Assembly (NCBI RefSeq): GCF_016793595.1
Contig: NZ_JAEULY010000009.1
Coordinates: forward strand, 470,780 to 534,779
Direction of reading: 5' to 3'
Length of the DNA: 64,000 nt
Origin: Phreatobacter sp.
Lineage (GTDB): Bacteria; Pseudomonadota; Alphaproteobacteria; Rhizobiales; Phreatobacteraceae
In this document: positions 39,033 through 47,645 of the stretch, piece by piece
Position numbering within the stretch: the first letter of the stretch is position 1
Layout of the letters: the number at the start of each line of letters is the position of its first letter
Made by a program: the position numbers and the translations under genes
Notes under the pieces: generated by a model
What the model was told of the DNA's origin: nothing
The model's database searches: none
The model's input: only the letters and a program-made list of their open reading frames with translations

Positions 39033-40609
39033 CACTCCTCCGGCGCCTCGACGATGGGATCGTAGCGCGACACGTCCCAGCCGAGCAGGTTGAAGGTCTG
39101 CTCCATATGCGGCGGCAGCGGCGCGGAAATGTCGATCGTGCCCTTGCCGCGCGGATGCGGCACGACGATGCGGCGGGCGTGGAGGTGCAGCTTTTTCTGG
39201 ATGCCGCCCGGCAGATCCCAGTTCTCGACATCGAAATATTTGGGATCGCCGATGATCGGATTGCCGACCTCGGCCGCATGGACGCGCAGCTGATGGGTGC
39301 GGCCCGTCACTGGCTTCATCGATAGCCAGGACAGCTTCTGCGCCATCGTGTCGATGACGGCGTAATAGCTGACCGCATGGCTCGCGCCCCGCTCGCCATG
39401 CTTGGCGATGCGCATGAAGCTCTCGTCCTCGCGCTCCTCCTTGGCGAGATAGGTCGAGACACGGCCCTGCCGCGGCTTCGGCACGCCAGCCACCACGGCC
39501 CAGTAGATCTTGCGCGCCGCGCGGGAGCGGAAGGTCTTGGCTAGCGCCGCGGCGGCGAAACGCGTCCTGGCGACCAGCAGGCAGCCGGACGTGTCCTTGT
39601 CGAGCCGGTGGACGAGGCGCGGCCGCTGGCCGTCCTCGTCGGTCAGCACGGCAAGCATGCCGTCGAGGTGCTTCTTCGTGCCTGAGCCGCCCTGCACGGC
39701 AAGACCGGCGGGTTTCGACAGCACGAGAACGTCCTTGTCCTCGTAGAGCGTGATCGAGGCGAGGAACCCGGCAATGTCCTCGCCGACCTTGGCCGAGATC
39801 GGCCTCGCCTGGTCGAGCTTCAGCGGCGGCACGCGGACGGCCTGCCCCGGCTCCAGCCGGTCCTTGGTCTCGACGCGGCGGCCGTTCACCCGCAATTCGC
39901 CCTTGCGGACGATGCGCTGAATGTAGCTGAACGACAGTTGCGGAAAGCGTGCGGCAAGGAAGCGGTCGACGCGCATGTCGGCTTCGTCGGCCGTCACCGT
40001 CAGGGTCTGGACGCCGGTCTGCAGCGTCGCGGTGGCGGCGGCCTTGAGCTCGGCACGGGTCGGGCCCGTCGGCGCGGCGCGGCGTGCCTCGTCGCGGCGC
40101 GGTTCGTCGCGGCCGGATTCGTCGCGACGTTGCGGCGACCGCCGCTCGCCCGATCCGGCGGGCTTGCGTGCCGGGGCGCGCGGTTGGTCGCGGGGCTCCT
40201 CGATGGCGGCGATGTCGAGATCATCCTCCGGCGACCAGCCGCGATCATCCGCATCCCAGTCGTCGTCCTGGCCGCGGCGCGGCGCTTCGTCGAACGAGCG
40301 GAATTCCTGTTCGCGCGGCGGCACGCGCCGGACGCGCTCCAGCGAACGGCGGTCCTCGCCGCGATGGGGAGCCGGTTTGGCGAACGGCCGGGCGTCATCG
40401 CGGCGACGGCCGGCTTCCGGCGGACGTGACGGCTTCCGGCCGCGCTTGTCCTCCGCCTCGTCGCGGCTGGCCGGGGCCTTGCCCCTCGCTCGCGGCGGCT
40501 TCGCCCCGGCGGCCGGCCGTTTGCCCGGCGGGCGCTGAGCCCCCGGTCCCCGCCCCTGCGGCCCCTTGCCTGCACCGCCGCGGCCCGGCGGCTTGCCCCT
40601 GCCCTTCAT
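39032..40609 (-). CDS. RluC/RluD-type pseudouridine synthase with long disordered N-terminus
   Basis: 525 residues. The catalytic core (about residues 200-520) has an S4 RNA-binding domain (RVDRFLAARFPQLSFSYIQR then KGELRVNGRRVETKDRLEPG) and the PseudoU_synth_2 domain with the catalytic Asp in LVHRLDKDTSG. It makes pseudouridines in 23S rRNA, site not deducible. The first ~190 residues are Arg/Lys/Pro/Gly-rich without structure, much longer than the usual RluC start, likely an RNA-binding tail. It overlaps crcB at its start (ATGA). Confidence 0.92.
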   Translation of the reverse strand: MKGRGKPPGRGGAGKGPQGRGPGAQRPPGKRPAAGAKPPRARGKAPASRDEAEDKRGRKPSRPPEAGRRRDDARPFAKPAPHRGEDRRSLERVRRVPPREQEFRSFDEAPRRGQDDDWDADDRGWSPEDDLDIAAIEEPRDQPRAPARKPAGSGERRSPQRRDESGRDEPRRDEARRAAPTGPTRAELKAAATATLQTGVQTLTVTADEADMRVDRFLAARFPQLSFSYIQRIVRKGELRVNGRRVETKDRLEPGQAVRVPPLKLDQARPISAKVGEDIAGFLASITLYEDKDVLVLSKPAGLAVQGGSGTKKHLDGMLAVLTDEDGQRPRLVHRLDKDTSGCLLVARTRFAAAALAKTFRSRAARKIYWAVVAGVPKPRQGRVSTYLAKEEREDESFMRIAKHGERGASHAVSYYAVIDTMAQKLSWLSMKPVTGRTHQLRVHAAEVGNPIIGDPKYFDVENWDLPGGIQKKLHLHARRIVVPHPRGKGTIDISAPLPPHMEQTFNLLGWDVSRYDPIVEAPEE

Positions 40610-40989
40610 GAGAAGCTCCTGACAACGGCAAGGCCGACCGCAAGCGCTGCGACCGACAGGATCACCGAAGCCACCACATAGAGCGCCGCGAGGCCGAGGT
40701 CACCCCGCTCGTAGAGCACGACGGCATCGAGCGAGAAGGCCGAGAAGGTGGTGAAGCCGCCGAGGATACCCGTGGTGAGGAACAGCTTCAGTTCCTGGCT
40801 CCAAGGCAGCTGCGCGCGGAAGGCCAGCCATCCCGCGATCAGACCCATGGCGAGGCCACCGGCGATGTTGACGATGAAGGTGCCGGCGGGGAAATGCGGT
40901 CCGAAGGCTTTCAGCGACCAGACATTGACGCCGTAGCGCGCCGCGCCGCCGATGCCGGAGCCGAGGAAGACGAGCAGGACCTTGGTCAT
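40606..40989 (-). CDS. crcB: Fluoride channel CrcB (Fluc)
   Basis: 127 residues from ATG 40989 (MTKVLLVFLGSGIGGAARYG). Four membrane helices; the family motif GGFTTFSAFSLDAVVLYERG and GTFIVNIAGGLAMGLIAGWL are clear. CrcB dimers export fluoride. No fluoride riboswitch was recognised upstream. Its stop overlaps the next start in ATGA, so fluoride channel and pseudouridine synthase are co-translated, an arrangement found in other alphaproteobacteria. Confidence 0.95.
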   Translation of the reverse strand: MTKVLLVFLGSGIGGAARYGVNVWSLKAFGPHFPAGTFIVNIAGGLAMGLIAGWLAFRAQLPWSQELKLFLTTGILGGFTTFSAFSLDAVVLYERGDLGLAALYVVASVILSVAALAVGLAVVRSFS

Positions 40990-41036
40990 GCAACAAGCGT
41001 TAGACGAGGTTTCCGCCGGATTGAAGCGCAAAACGG

Positions 41037-42341
41037 CTATCCGCCCCGCTCCTTCCTGAGTTTCGCCCACCATTCCATGCGCTTGGCCACCTCGCGCTCG
41101 AAGCCGCGCTCGACCGGCCGGTAGAACGATTGCCGCCCGAGCGCCTCGGGCCAGTAGTCCTGTCCGGAGAAGGCGTCTGGCTGGTCGTGGTCGTAGGCAT
41201 AGCCCTCGCCATAGCCTTCCGACTTCATCAGCTTGGTTGGCGCGTTGAGGATGGTCTTCGGCGGCGTCAGGCTGCCGCGCTCCTTGGCTACGCCAAGCGC
41301 CGCCTTCCAGGCAGTGTAGGCGGCGTTCGATTTCGGCGCGGTCGCGACATAGATCACGGCATTGGCGAGGGCGAGTTCGCCTTCCGGGCTCCCGAGGAAA
41401 TCGTAGGCATCCTTCGCGGCATTGGCGACGACGAGGGCCTGCGGGTCGGCGAGGCCGATATCCTCGACCGCCATCCGCACCACGCGGCGGGCGATGAACA
41501 GGGGGTTCTCGCCGGCATCCAGCATGCGCGCGAGATAGTAGAGCGCGGCATCCGGGTCCGAACCGCGCACCGTCTTGTGCAGCGCGGAGATCAGATTGTA
41601 GTGCCCCTCCTGCGCCTTGTCGTAGATCGGCGCCCGGCGCTGGACGATCTCGGCGAGGCCCGCCGTGTCGAAGGTCTCTCCCTCGCCCGCGGCGCGCCAG
41701 ACCTCCTCGGCAAGCGTCAGCACGGCGCGGCCGTCGCCATCGGCCATGCGAACGAGCGCGACCCGCGCGTCGCCGTCGAGCGGCAGCGGTTTGCCCTCCA
41801 TCTCCTCGGCGCGTGCCAGCAGCTTTTCCAGCGCCTCGTCGTCGAGCGAGCGGAAGGTCAGCACGCGTGCCCGCGACAGAAGCGCTGCATTCAGCTCGAA
41901 GGACGGATTCTCCGTCGTCGCGCCGACGAGCGTCACCGTGCCGTCCTCGACAACGGGGAGGAAGGCGTCCTGCTGCGAGCGGTTGAAGCGGTGGATCTCA
42001 TCGACGAAGAGCAGCGTCCCGCGCCCCTGCACGCGGCGCGACCGGGCCTGCTCGAACACCTTCTTCAGATCCGCGACGCCGGTGAAGATCGCGGATATCT
42101 GCTCGAAGGCGAGATCGGTCTCGCCCGCCAGCAGGCGCGCGACCGTCGTCTTGCCCGTGCCGGGCGGTCCCCAGAAGACGAGGGAGCCGAGCGAACGCGT
42201 GCGCAGCAGGCGCGTCAGCGCCCCCTCCGGTCCGGTCAGGTGCTCCTGCCCCGCCACCTCCGCCAGCGATTTCGGCCGGAGGCGGTCGGCGAGCGGGCGC
42301 GGCGCCTTCGGATCCGGCCCCGCCGCCTCGAACAGGTCCAA
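41037..42341 (-). CDS. rarA: Replication-associated recombination protein RarA (MgsA)
   Basis: 434 residues. AAA+ ATPase with Walker A GPPGTGKTT, Walker B LLFVDEIHRFNRSQQD, sensor VGATTENPSFELN and the RarA tail GYAYDHDQPDAFSGQDYWPE. It acts at stalled replication forks and single-strand gaps. The start at ATG 42341 lies one base from the stop of the Deg protease, and crcB starts 47 bases downstream, so protease, rarA and the crcB-rlu genes may be one transcript. Confidence 0.96.
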   Translation of the reverse strand: MDLFEAAGPDPKAPRPLADRLRPKSLAEVAGQEHLTGPEGALTRLLRTRSLGSLVFWGPPGTGKTTVARLLAGETDLAFEQISAIFTGVADLKKVFEQARSRRVQGRGTLLFVDEIHRFNRSQQDAFLPVVEDGTVTLVGATTENPSFELNAALLSRARVLTFRSLDDEALEKLLARAEEMEGKPLPLDGDARVALVRMADGDGRAVLTLAEEVWRAAGEGETFDTAGLAEIVQRRAPIYDKAQEGHYNLISALHKTVRGSDPDAALYYLARMLDAGENPLFIARRVVRMAVEDIGLADPQALVVANAAKDAYDFLGSPEGELALANAVIYVATAPKSNAAYTAWKAALGVAKERGSLTPPKTILNAPTKLMKSEGYGEGYAYDHDQPDAFSGQDYWPEALGRQSFYRPVERGFEREVAKRMEWWAKLRKERGG

Positions 42342-42342
42342 G

Positions 42343-43758
42343 TCAGCCGCCCATCATCGAATTGATGACCTGCCCGCCGCGGTCGATCTGGAAGCGCCAG
42401 AGGCGCGCGCGCTCGCGCGTGGCCTGCTGGAGGTCGGCCGGCGCCTTGATCTCCCGGCCATTGACCCCGAGCACGACATCGCCCGGCTGGAGGCCGACCT
42501 GCGCGGCCGGCGATCCCGGCTCCACCTTGGTGATGACGACACCCTCTGAGCGGTGATTGACGCGCAGTTCGTCGGCGATGCCCGGCGACAGCGTCGCCAC
42601 CGTCACGCCCTGAAACGGCGACAGGCCGGTGATCTGCTCCGCATCCTGCCCGCCACGCGGAGCCGGCTCGAGCGCCACCGGCACGACGAGCGGCCGGCCG
42701 CTGCGCGTGACCGCAAGGCTGGCGACGCCGCCGATGGGGCGCACCCCGAACCGGTAGCCGAAGGCGTCGGGATCGTCGATCTGGTGGCTGTCGACGGCGG
42801 TGATCAGGTCGCCCGCGCGCAGGCCCGCGCGCGCCGCCGGCGAATTGGCCACCACCGACACGATGAGCGCTCCGGACGGCCGCGCGAGCCGCAGGCTCTC
42901 CGCGACATCCGCCGTCACCGCCTGCAGGCGGCCGCCGAACCAGGGGCGCTGCACCGTCTGGCTGCCGGCCTTGGCCGATTCGATGATCAGGCGAACCATG
43001 GCGGTCGGAATGGCGAAACCGATGCCGTGGCTGCCGCCGGAGCGCGAGAAGATCGCCGTGTTGATGCCGATGAGGCGGCCGTTCATGTCCACCAGCGCGC
43101 CGCCGGAATTGCCGGGATTGATGGCCGCATCCGTCTGCACGAAGGACTGGTAGTCGGAAACACCGACCTGGCTGCGGGCAAGCGCGGAGACAATGCCCTG
43201 CGTCACCGTCTGTCCGACGCCGAACGGATTGCCGATGGCCAGCACGATGTCGCCGACCTCGAGCGCTTCGGAATCGCCGATGTCGAGGGTGACGAGATCG
43301 GCCGGCGGGTTCTTCAGCTTCAGCACGGCGAGGTCGGTGCGCGGATCGCGCAGCACGATCTCGACCTCGAACTCGCGCCGGTCGGCGAAGGCGACCTTCA
43401 CCTCGGTCATGTTCTCGACCACGTGGTTGTTCGTCACCACGAGGCCGGAGCGGTCGATGATCACGCCCGAACCGAGCGAGCGGGCGACCTCGGCGCGCTG
43501 CGGGCCCTGCCCCTGCCCGCCGCCACGGTTGCCGAAGAACCGGCGGAACATCGGATCGTCGAAGAAGGGATGATTCTGCACCTGCTCGACGCGCGCGCCA
43601 TAAACGTTGACGACGGCGGGGGCTGCCCGCTTCACCACCGGCGCGAACGACAATTGCACCTCCGCGCGGGTCTGCGGGGGCTGGCGCTGGGCTTGCGCCG
43701 AGGCGGGAGCGATGGCGGCGATGAGAGCCGCGACGGCGAGAAGGCTGAATCTGGTCAT
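42343..43758 (-). CDS. Periplasmic serine protease, DegQ/DegP-like
   Basis: 471 residues from ATG 43758 (MTRFSLLAVAALIAAIAPAS, signal peptide). Trypsin-like triad: His in VVTNNHVVENM, Asp in DPRTDLAVLKL, Ser in INPGNSGGALVD. Two PDZ domains follow (GALIVSVVANSPAARAGLRA, then GVVITKVEPGSPAAQVGLQP). A Gln/Gly-rich loop (FFGNRGGGQGQGPQRAEVA) precedes the first protease strand. Function: degradation and chaperoning of misfolded envelope proteins. The frame is open to 44031, but the extension is not conserved-looking. Confidence 0.93.
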   Translation of the reverse strand: MTRFSLLAVAALIAAIAPASAQAQRQPPQTRAEVQLSFAPVVKRAAPAVVNVYGARVEQVQNHPFFDDPMFRRFFGNRGGGQGQGPQRAEVARSLGSGVIIDRSGLVVTNNHVVENMTEVKVAFADRREFEVEIVLRDPRTDLAVLKLKNPPADLVTLDIGDSEALEVGDIVLAIGNPFGVGQTVTQGIVSALARSQVGVSDYQSFVQTDAAINPGNSGGALVDMNGRLIGINTAIFSRSGGSHGIGFAIPTAMVRLIIESAKAGSQTVQRPWFGGRLQAVTADVAESLRLARPSGALIVSVVANSPAARAGLRAGDLITAVDSHQIDDPDAFGYRFGVRPIGGVASLAVTRSGRPLVVPVALEPAPRGGQDAEQITGLSPFQGVTVATLSPGIADELRVNHRSEGVVITKVEPGSPAAQVGLQPGDVVLGVNGREIKAPADLQQATRERARLWRFQIDRGGQVINSMMGG

Positions 43759-44108
43759 GCCGCGAATATAGCTGCCGCGTCGCGCTCCCGGAAGGGAAAG
43801 GCGGCAGCAGGCTGGCATCTGCGTTCGCACGCCGCACCCCCGCCGGGTTGAACCGGCGAACGCACCGTGCGATTGAAACCGTCGGCTCCAACACGCACGA
43901 GGGAGGGCTGAATGCATATTCTCATGTTCGTCACTCCCGCCGGCCGGTCCCGCCGTTAGGCCAGACCCTGCCGCTGCCACGGACCGCCCGATGCGGTCCT
44001 GAGCCGATTTCCATCCCCGTCCATTCGTCATTCCGGGCCTGAATTCGCCACGCGCGATTCCGTGTCCGCCATTGCGGAGCCGGCCGCCTTCGGGAGCCGG
44101 AAGCCATC
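43759..44108. other. Divergent intergenic region, protease / ABC transporter
   Basis: 350 bases that must contain promoters for the Deg protease (minus) and the ABC exporter (plus). It holds a 15-codon ORF with a strong ribosome site (43912-43959) followed by a hairpin GGACCGC-CCGAT-GCGGTCC around 43980-44000. No recognisable operator otherwise. Confidence 0.5.
43912..43959 (+). CDS. Possible 15-residue leader peptide upstream of the ABC exporter
   Basis: ATG 43912 encodes MHILMFVTPAGRSRR before TAG 43957-43959. GAGGGAGGG (43899-43907) lies four bases ahead of it, a much stronger ribosome site than that of the exporter itself. A 7-bp hairpin follows about 20 bases downstream. This resembles a leader-peptide attenuator, but there is no run of one regulatory codon, so the role is open. 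Confidence 0.3.
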   Translation: MHILMFVTPAGRSRR

Positions 44109-45944
44109 ATGTCTTCATCGTCTGAAACCGGGCGGCGTGAGCCGTTCCGCGCCGTTCTCGCCTTCACGTTCCGCCACTGGATGCGCACGCCCCTGCGCGT
44201 CGCAGCGGTCGCGGCAACCTTCATGGCCGCGACGACGGCCGAGTTCCTTGTGCCGGTCTATGCCGGCCGGCTGGTCGATGCCGTCGCCGGACAGGGCGGC
44301 ATGGAGGCGGCGCTCTGGGCGCTCGCCGGCATGCTGGTGCTGGGCGCGGTCACCGTGCTGTTCCGTCACGCCTCGTTCATCGGCATCACGACGCTGACGC
44401 TGCGCACGATGAGCGATACGGCACAGGAAGCCTTCGCGCGCCTCCAGCGCTTCTCGACCGACTGGCACGCCAGCAATTTCGCAGGCTCGACCGTGCGCAA
44501 GATCACGCGCGGCATGTGGGCGCTCGACCTGCTGCACGACACCATCCTCGGCGCTCTCTGGCCCTCGGTCGTCGTGCTGGTCGGCACCACGGCGCTGCTC
44601 GCCTGGCACTGGCCGGCCATGGGCCTCGTCGTTTTCACGGGATCGGTTGTCTACGTCGCCGTCACGGTCGCGCTGTCGCTCGGCTATGTCGCGCCGGCGG
44701 CACGCCTCGCCAATGCCTGGGACACCAAGGTCGGCGGCGCTCTGGCCGACGCCATCTCCTGCAATCCGGTCGTGAAGGCCTATGGCGCGGAAGCGCGGGA
44801 AGACGCACGCCTTTCGGACACCTTGTCGCGCTGGGCGCTGAAGACGCGGCGCACCTGGGTGCGCGGCACGATCTCGGGGACGGCCCAGCAACTGGTGCTG
44901 CTGGTGCTGCGCGGCTCCGTGGTCGGCCTCGTCATCTGGCTTTGGGCGAACGGCAAGGCGACGCCCGGCGATGTCGCCTTCGTGCTGACATCCTACGCGG
45001 TGGTCCACGGCTATCTGCGAGACGTCGGCCAGCATGTCCACAACCTCCAGCGCTCGGTCAACGACATGGAGGAGCTGGTGGCCATGGACGCCCTGCCTTT
45101 CGGCGTGGCGGATCGACCGCAGGCGAAACCCATGGCCGTGACGGCCGGCGCAATCGCCTTCGACCGGGTCACCTTCCATTATTGCGGCCATGCCGAGCCG
45201 CTCTACCGCGACTTCTCGTTGAAGATCGCAGCAGGAGAGAAGGTCGGCCTCGTCGGACGGTCGGGCTCGGGCAAGACGACCTTCGTCAAGCTCGTCCAGC
45301 GGCTCTACGACGTGAATGCAGGGAGCATCCTGATCGACGGTCAGGATATTGCCGGCACCACGCAGGCGAGCCTCCGGTCGCAGATGGCCATCGTCCAGCA
45401 GGAGCCGGTGCTGTTCCATCGCTCGCTAGCTGAGAACATCGCCTATGGCCGGCCGGGCGCGAGCCGGGCGCAGGTCGAGCAAGCCGCGCGCCTCGCCAAT
45501 GCCCACGACTTCATCATGCGCCTGCCGAAGGGCTACGAGACCCTCGTCGGTGAGCGCGGCGTGAAGCTCTCGGGCGGCGAGCGGCAGCGCGTGGCGCTGG
45601 CGCGGGCCTTCCTCGCGGATGCGCCCATCCTGATCCTGGACGAGGCGACATCGAGCCTCGATTCGGAGTCGGAGGCGCTGATCCAGGAAGCCGTTGAGCG
45701 GCTGATGGCGGGGCGGACCACGATCGTCATCGCCCACCGACTCTCGACCGTCCGGGCCATGGATCGAATCCTGGTCTTCGACCGGGGCGAGGTCATCGAG
45801 GAGGGCAGCCACGATGTGTTGCTGAAGCGCGAGAACGGCGCCTACCGGGCGTTGTTCGAGCGGCAGGTCTCCGAACTTGCCAAGGGCATCGCGCCGGAGG
45901 ACGCCCCGCACCGGCGGGCCGATGAGAGCCTGATCGAGGACTGA
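44109..45944 (+). CDS. ABC transporter, fused permease and ATPase (MsbA/exporter type)
   Basis: 611 residues. Six membrane helices in the N-terminal half, then the ATPase: Walker A VGRSGSGKTT, Q-loop IVQQEPVLFHRSLAENIAYG, signature KLSGGERQRVALAR, Walker B PILILDEATSSLDSES and switch His IVIAHRLSTV. Half-transporters of this type dimerise and export lipids, peptides or drugs; the substrate is unknown. It stands alone, divergent from the protease, with a 10-bp hairpin after the stop. Confidence 0.93.
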   Translation: MSSSSETGRREPFRAVLAFTFRHWMRTPLRVAAVAATFMAATTAEFLVPVYAGRLVDAVAGQGGMEAALWALAGMLVLGAVTVLFRHASFIGITTLTLRTMSDTAQEAFARLQRFSTDWHASNFAGSTVRKITRGMWALDLLHDTILGALWPSVVVLVGTTALLAWHWPAMGLVVFTGSVVYVAVTVALSLGYVAPAARLANAWDTKVGGALADAISCNPVVKAYGAEAREDARLSDTLSRWALKTRRTWVRGTISGTAQQLVLLVLRGSVVGLVIWLWANGKATPGDVAFVLTSYAVVHGYLRDVGQHVHNLQRSVNDMEELVAMDALPFGVADRPQAKPMAVTAGAIAFDRVTFHYCGHAEPLYRDFSLKIAAGEKVGLVGRSGSGKTTFVKLVQRLYDVNAGSILIDGQDIAGTTQASLRSQMAIVQQEPVLFHRSLAENIAYGRPGASRAQVEQAARLANAHDFIMRLPKGYETLVGERGVKLSGGERQRVALARAFLADAPILILDEATSSLDSESEALIQEAVERLMAGRTTIVIAHRLSTVRAMDRILVFDRGEVIEEGSHDVLLKRENGAYRALFERQVSELAKGIAPEDAPHRRADESLIED

Positions 45945-45949
45945 CGAAG

Positions 45950-45979
45950 GGCGGCGCCTTCCAAGCAGGAGGCGCCGCC
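45950..45979 (+). terminator. 10-bp hairpin after the ABC exporter
   Basis: GGCGGCGCCT (45950-45959) and AGGCGCCGCC (45970-45979) are perfect complements with a 10-base loop. No T-run follows; terminator-like. Confidence 0.45.
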
Positions 45980-46137
45980 ACCGCGAGGTTCGCGGCCTGC
46001 AGATCACAAAGTGCGTCCTTCCATTCATGCTGGCCGAGAGCGAGGACCAGGCACACACCGGCCCGATGCATTCCTGCTTGTTGACCGCCGTCGGATGAGT
46101 GGCGACGCTCGCCATGAGGAAAACCCCGAAGGGCATC

Positions 46138-46890
46138 ATGACCACAGTCGACTTCACCCCCGGCAACTATCGCTATCAGCCGAGCGTCTTCCAGTATTCG
46201 GCGGGCGTCGCGGCGCTGCCCGGCTATCGGATCGAGCGGGTGATGTTCCGCAATCCTGTGCCGCTCAGGGCCGGATTCGCGCAGATCGCGCGGATGATCC
46301 AGGCCGCTGGCCGGCCACTGACTTCATTCTGCGCCTGCGAACTGCGCTCGCCCGCCCCCTTCGACGATGCCGGCTTCAAGGCCTTCAACGAGGTCTATGT
46401 CGGCACGCTCACCGACTGGGGCATCTACAATGCCGAGACCAGGGCCAATCCGGTGGCGCGCTCCAACGTCTGTCCGGAAATCGCGGGGCCGCCGGAGCCC
46501 TCCTTCCACGCCTTCTCCTTCGTCGTCGAGGGCGATGCCGGCGCGCCGCAATTCGTCATTTCCGGCTCGGCCGAGGCGCGCGACGGTTCGGCCCCCTATG
46601 CCGAGCGCATCGTCCGGCTCAACGACACAAGCCCTGACGCCATGCGCGAGAAGGCCGCCTTCGTGCTGGGCCGGATGGAAGACCGGATGGCCGCCTTCGG
46701 CCATGGCTGGAAGGATACGACGGCAAGTCAAGCCTACTGCGTCTATGACATTCACCCGTTCATGGCCGGCGAAATTGTCCGGCGCGGCGCGGCCCGCAAC
46801 GGGCTCTCGTGGCATTTCAACCGGCCACCGGTGATCGGCCTCGACTACGAGATGGATTGCCGCAGCGTCTCGGTCGAGCGGGCGGCCTGA
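46138..46890 (+). CDS. CnbZ-like (2-amino-5-chloromuconate deaminase family) protein, copy 1
   Basis: 250 residues from ATG 46138. Landmarks: FTPGNYRYQPSVFQYSAGVA, FCACELRSPAPFDDAGFKAF, NEVYVGTLTDWGIY and NPVARSNVCPEI. I recall this pattern from the CnbZ deaminase family, which removes ammonia from 2-aminomuconate-type compounds in nitro- and aminoaromatic breakdown; the assignment is from memory and not certain. Its neighbour is a close paralogue five bases downstream and then an MFS transporter, forming one operon. An ATG at 46114 is an alternative start. Confidence 0.6.
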   Translation: MTTVDFTPGNYRYQPSVFQYSAGVAALPGYRIERVMFRNPVPLRAGFAQIARMIQAAGRPLTSFCACELRSPAPFDDAGFKAFNEVYVGTLTDWGIYNAETRANPVARSNVCPEIAGPPEPSFHAFSFVVEGDAGAPQFVISGSAEARDGSAPYAERIVRLNDTSPDAMREKAAFVLGRMEDRMAAFGHGWKDTTASQAYCVYDIHPFMAGEIVRRGAARNGLSWHFNRPPVIGLDYEMDCRSVSVERAA

Positions 46891-46895
46891 GCGCC

Positions 46896-47645
46896 ATGGA
46901 GGTTCTCGATTTCGCTCCCGGAAACTACCGCTTCGTTCCCAATGTCTTTCAGTACTCGGGCAGCGTCGCGGCCATGCCGGGCTACCACATCGAGCGGGTG
47001 ACGTTCCGCCGGCCGCTGCCGCTCGCGGCAGGCTTTGCGCGGGCCGCGGAGGTCATCCGCGGCGCGGGCCGGCCGCTGACGGCCTTCTGCGCCTGCGAAT
47101 TGCGCTCGCCCGCCCCGTTCGACGAAACGACCTTCAAGGCCTTCAACGAGGTCTATGTCGGCACGCTCACCGAGTGGGGCCTCACCGACGGCACGACCAA
47201 CCCGGTCGCGCGCGCCAATGTCTGCCCTACCTTCGAGACGCCGGCCGGCCCCTCGCTCCACGCCTTCTCTTTCATTGCCGAGGGCGAGGCATCCCTGCCC
47301 TCCTTCGTGGTCGCCGGGTCGGGCGAGGGCTTCGACAAAGGCCCCGGCCATTTCTCCGAGCGCATCGTGCGCTTCGGCGACACGAGCCCCGAGGCGATCC
47401 GCGAGAAGGCGCTGACCGTGCTGACGCATATGGAGACGCGAATGGCGCCGCTCGGCTTTACCTGGGCCGACACGACGGCGGCGCAGATCCACACGCTGCA
47501 CGACATCTTTCCGTTCCTCGGGTCCGAGATTGTCGCGCGCGGGGCCGCGCGGAAAGGCGTGACCTGGCACCTCGACCGACCGCCCATCGTCGGTCTCGAA
47601 GTGCTGATGGACACACGCGGCGTCGGCATCGAGCGGGTGTTGTGA
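46896..47645 (+). CDS. CnbZ-like protein, copy 2 (tandem paralogue)
   Basis: 249 residues from ATG 46896. It aligns end to end with the preceding gene: DFAPGNYRFVPNVFQYSGSV, FCACELRSPAPFDETTFKAF, NEVYVGTLTEWGLT, NPVARANVCPTF. The two have diverged mainly in surface and C-terminal regions, so this is an older duplication or two separate gains. Two different subunits of one enzyme, or two substrate forms, are both possible. Its TGA overlaps the MFS start in GTGA. Confidence 0.6.
   Translation: MEVLDFAPGNYRFVPNVFQYSGSVAAMPGYHIERVTFRRPLPLAAGFARAAEVIRGAGRPLTAFCACELRSPAPFDETTFKAFNEVYVGTLTEWGLTDGTTNPVARANVCPTFETPAGPSLHAFSFIAEGEASLPSFVVAGSGEGFDKGPGHFSERIVRFGDTSPEAIREKALTVLTHMETRMAPLGFTWADTTAAQIHTLHDIFPFLGSEIVARGAARKGVTWHLDRPPIVGLEVLMDTRGVGIERVL

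Noticed and set aside
40990..41036. Fluoride riboswitch in front of crcB
   Set aside because: The 47-base gap to rarA has none of the conserved fluoride aptamer elements I can recall and is too short for aptamer plus platform.
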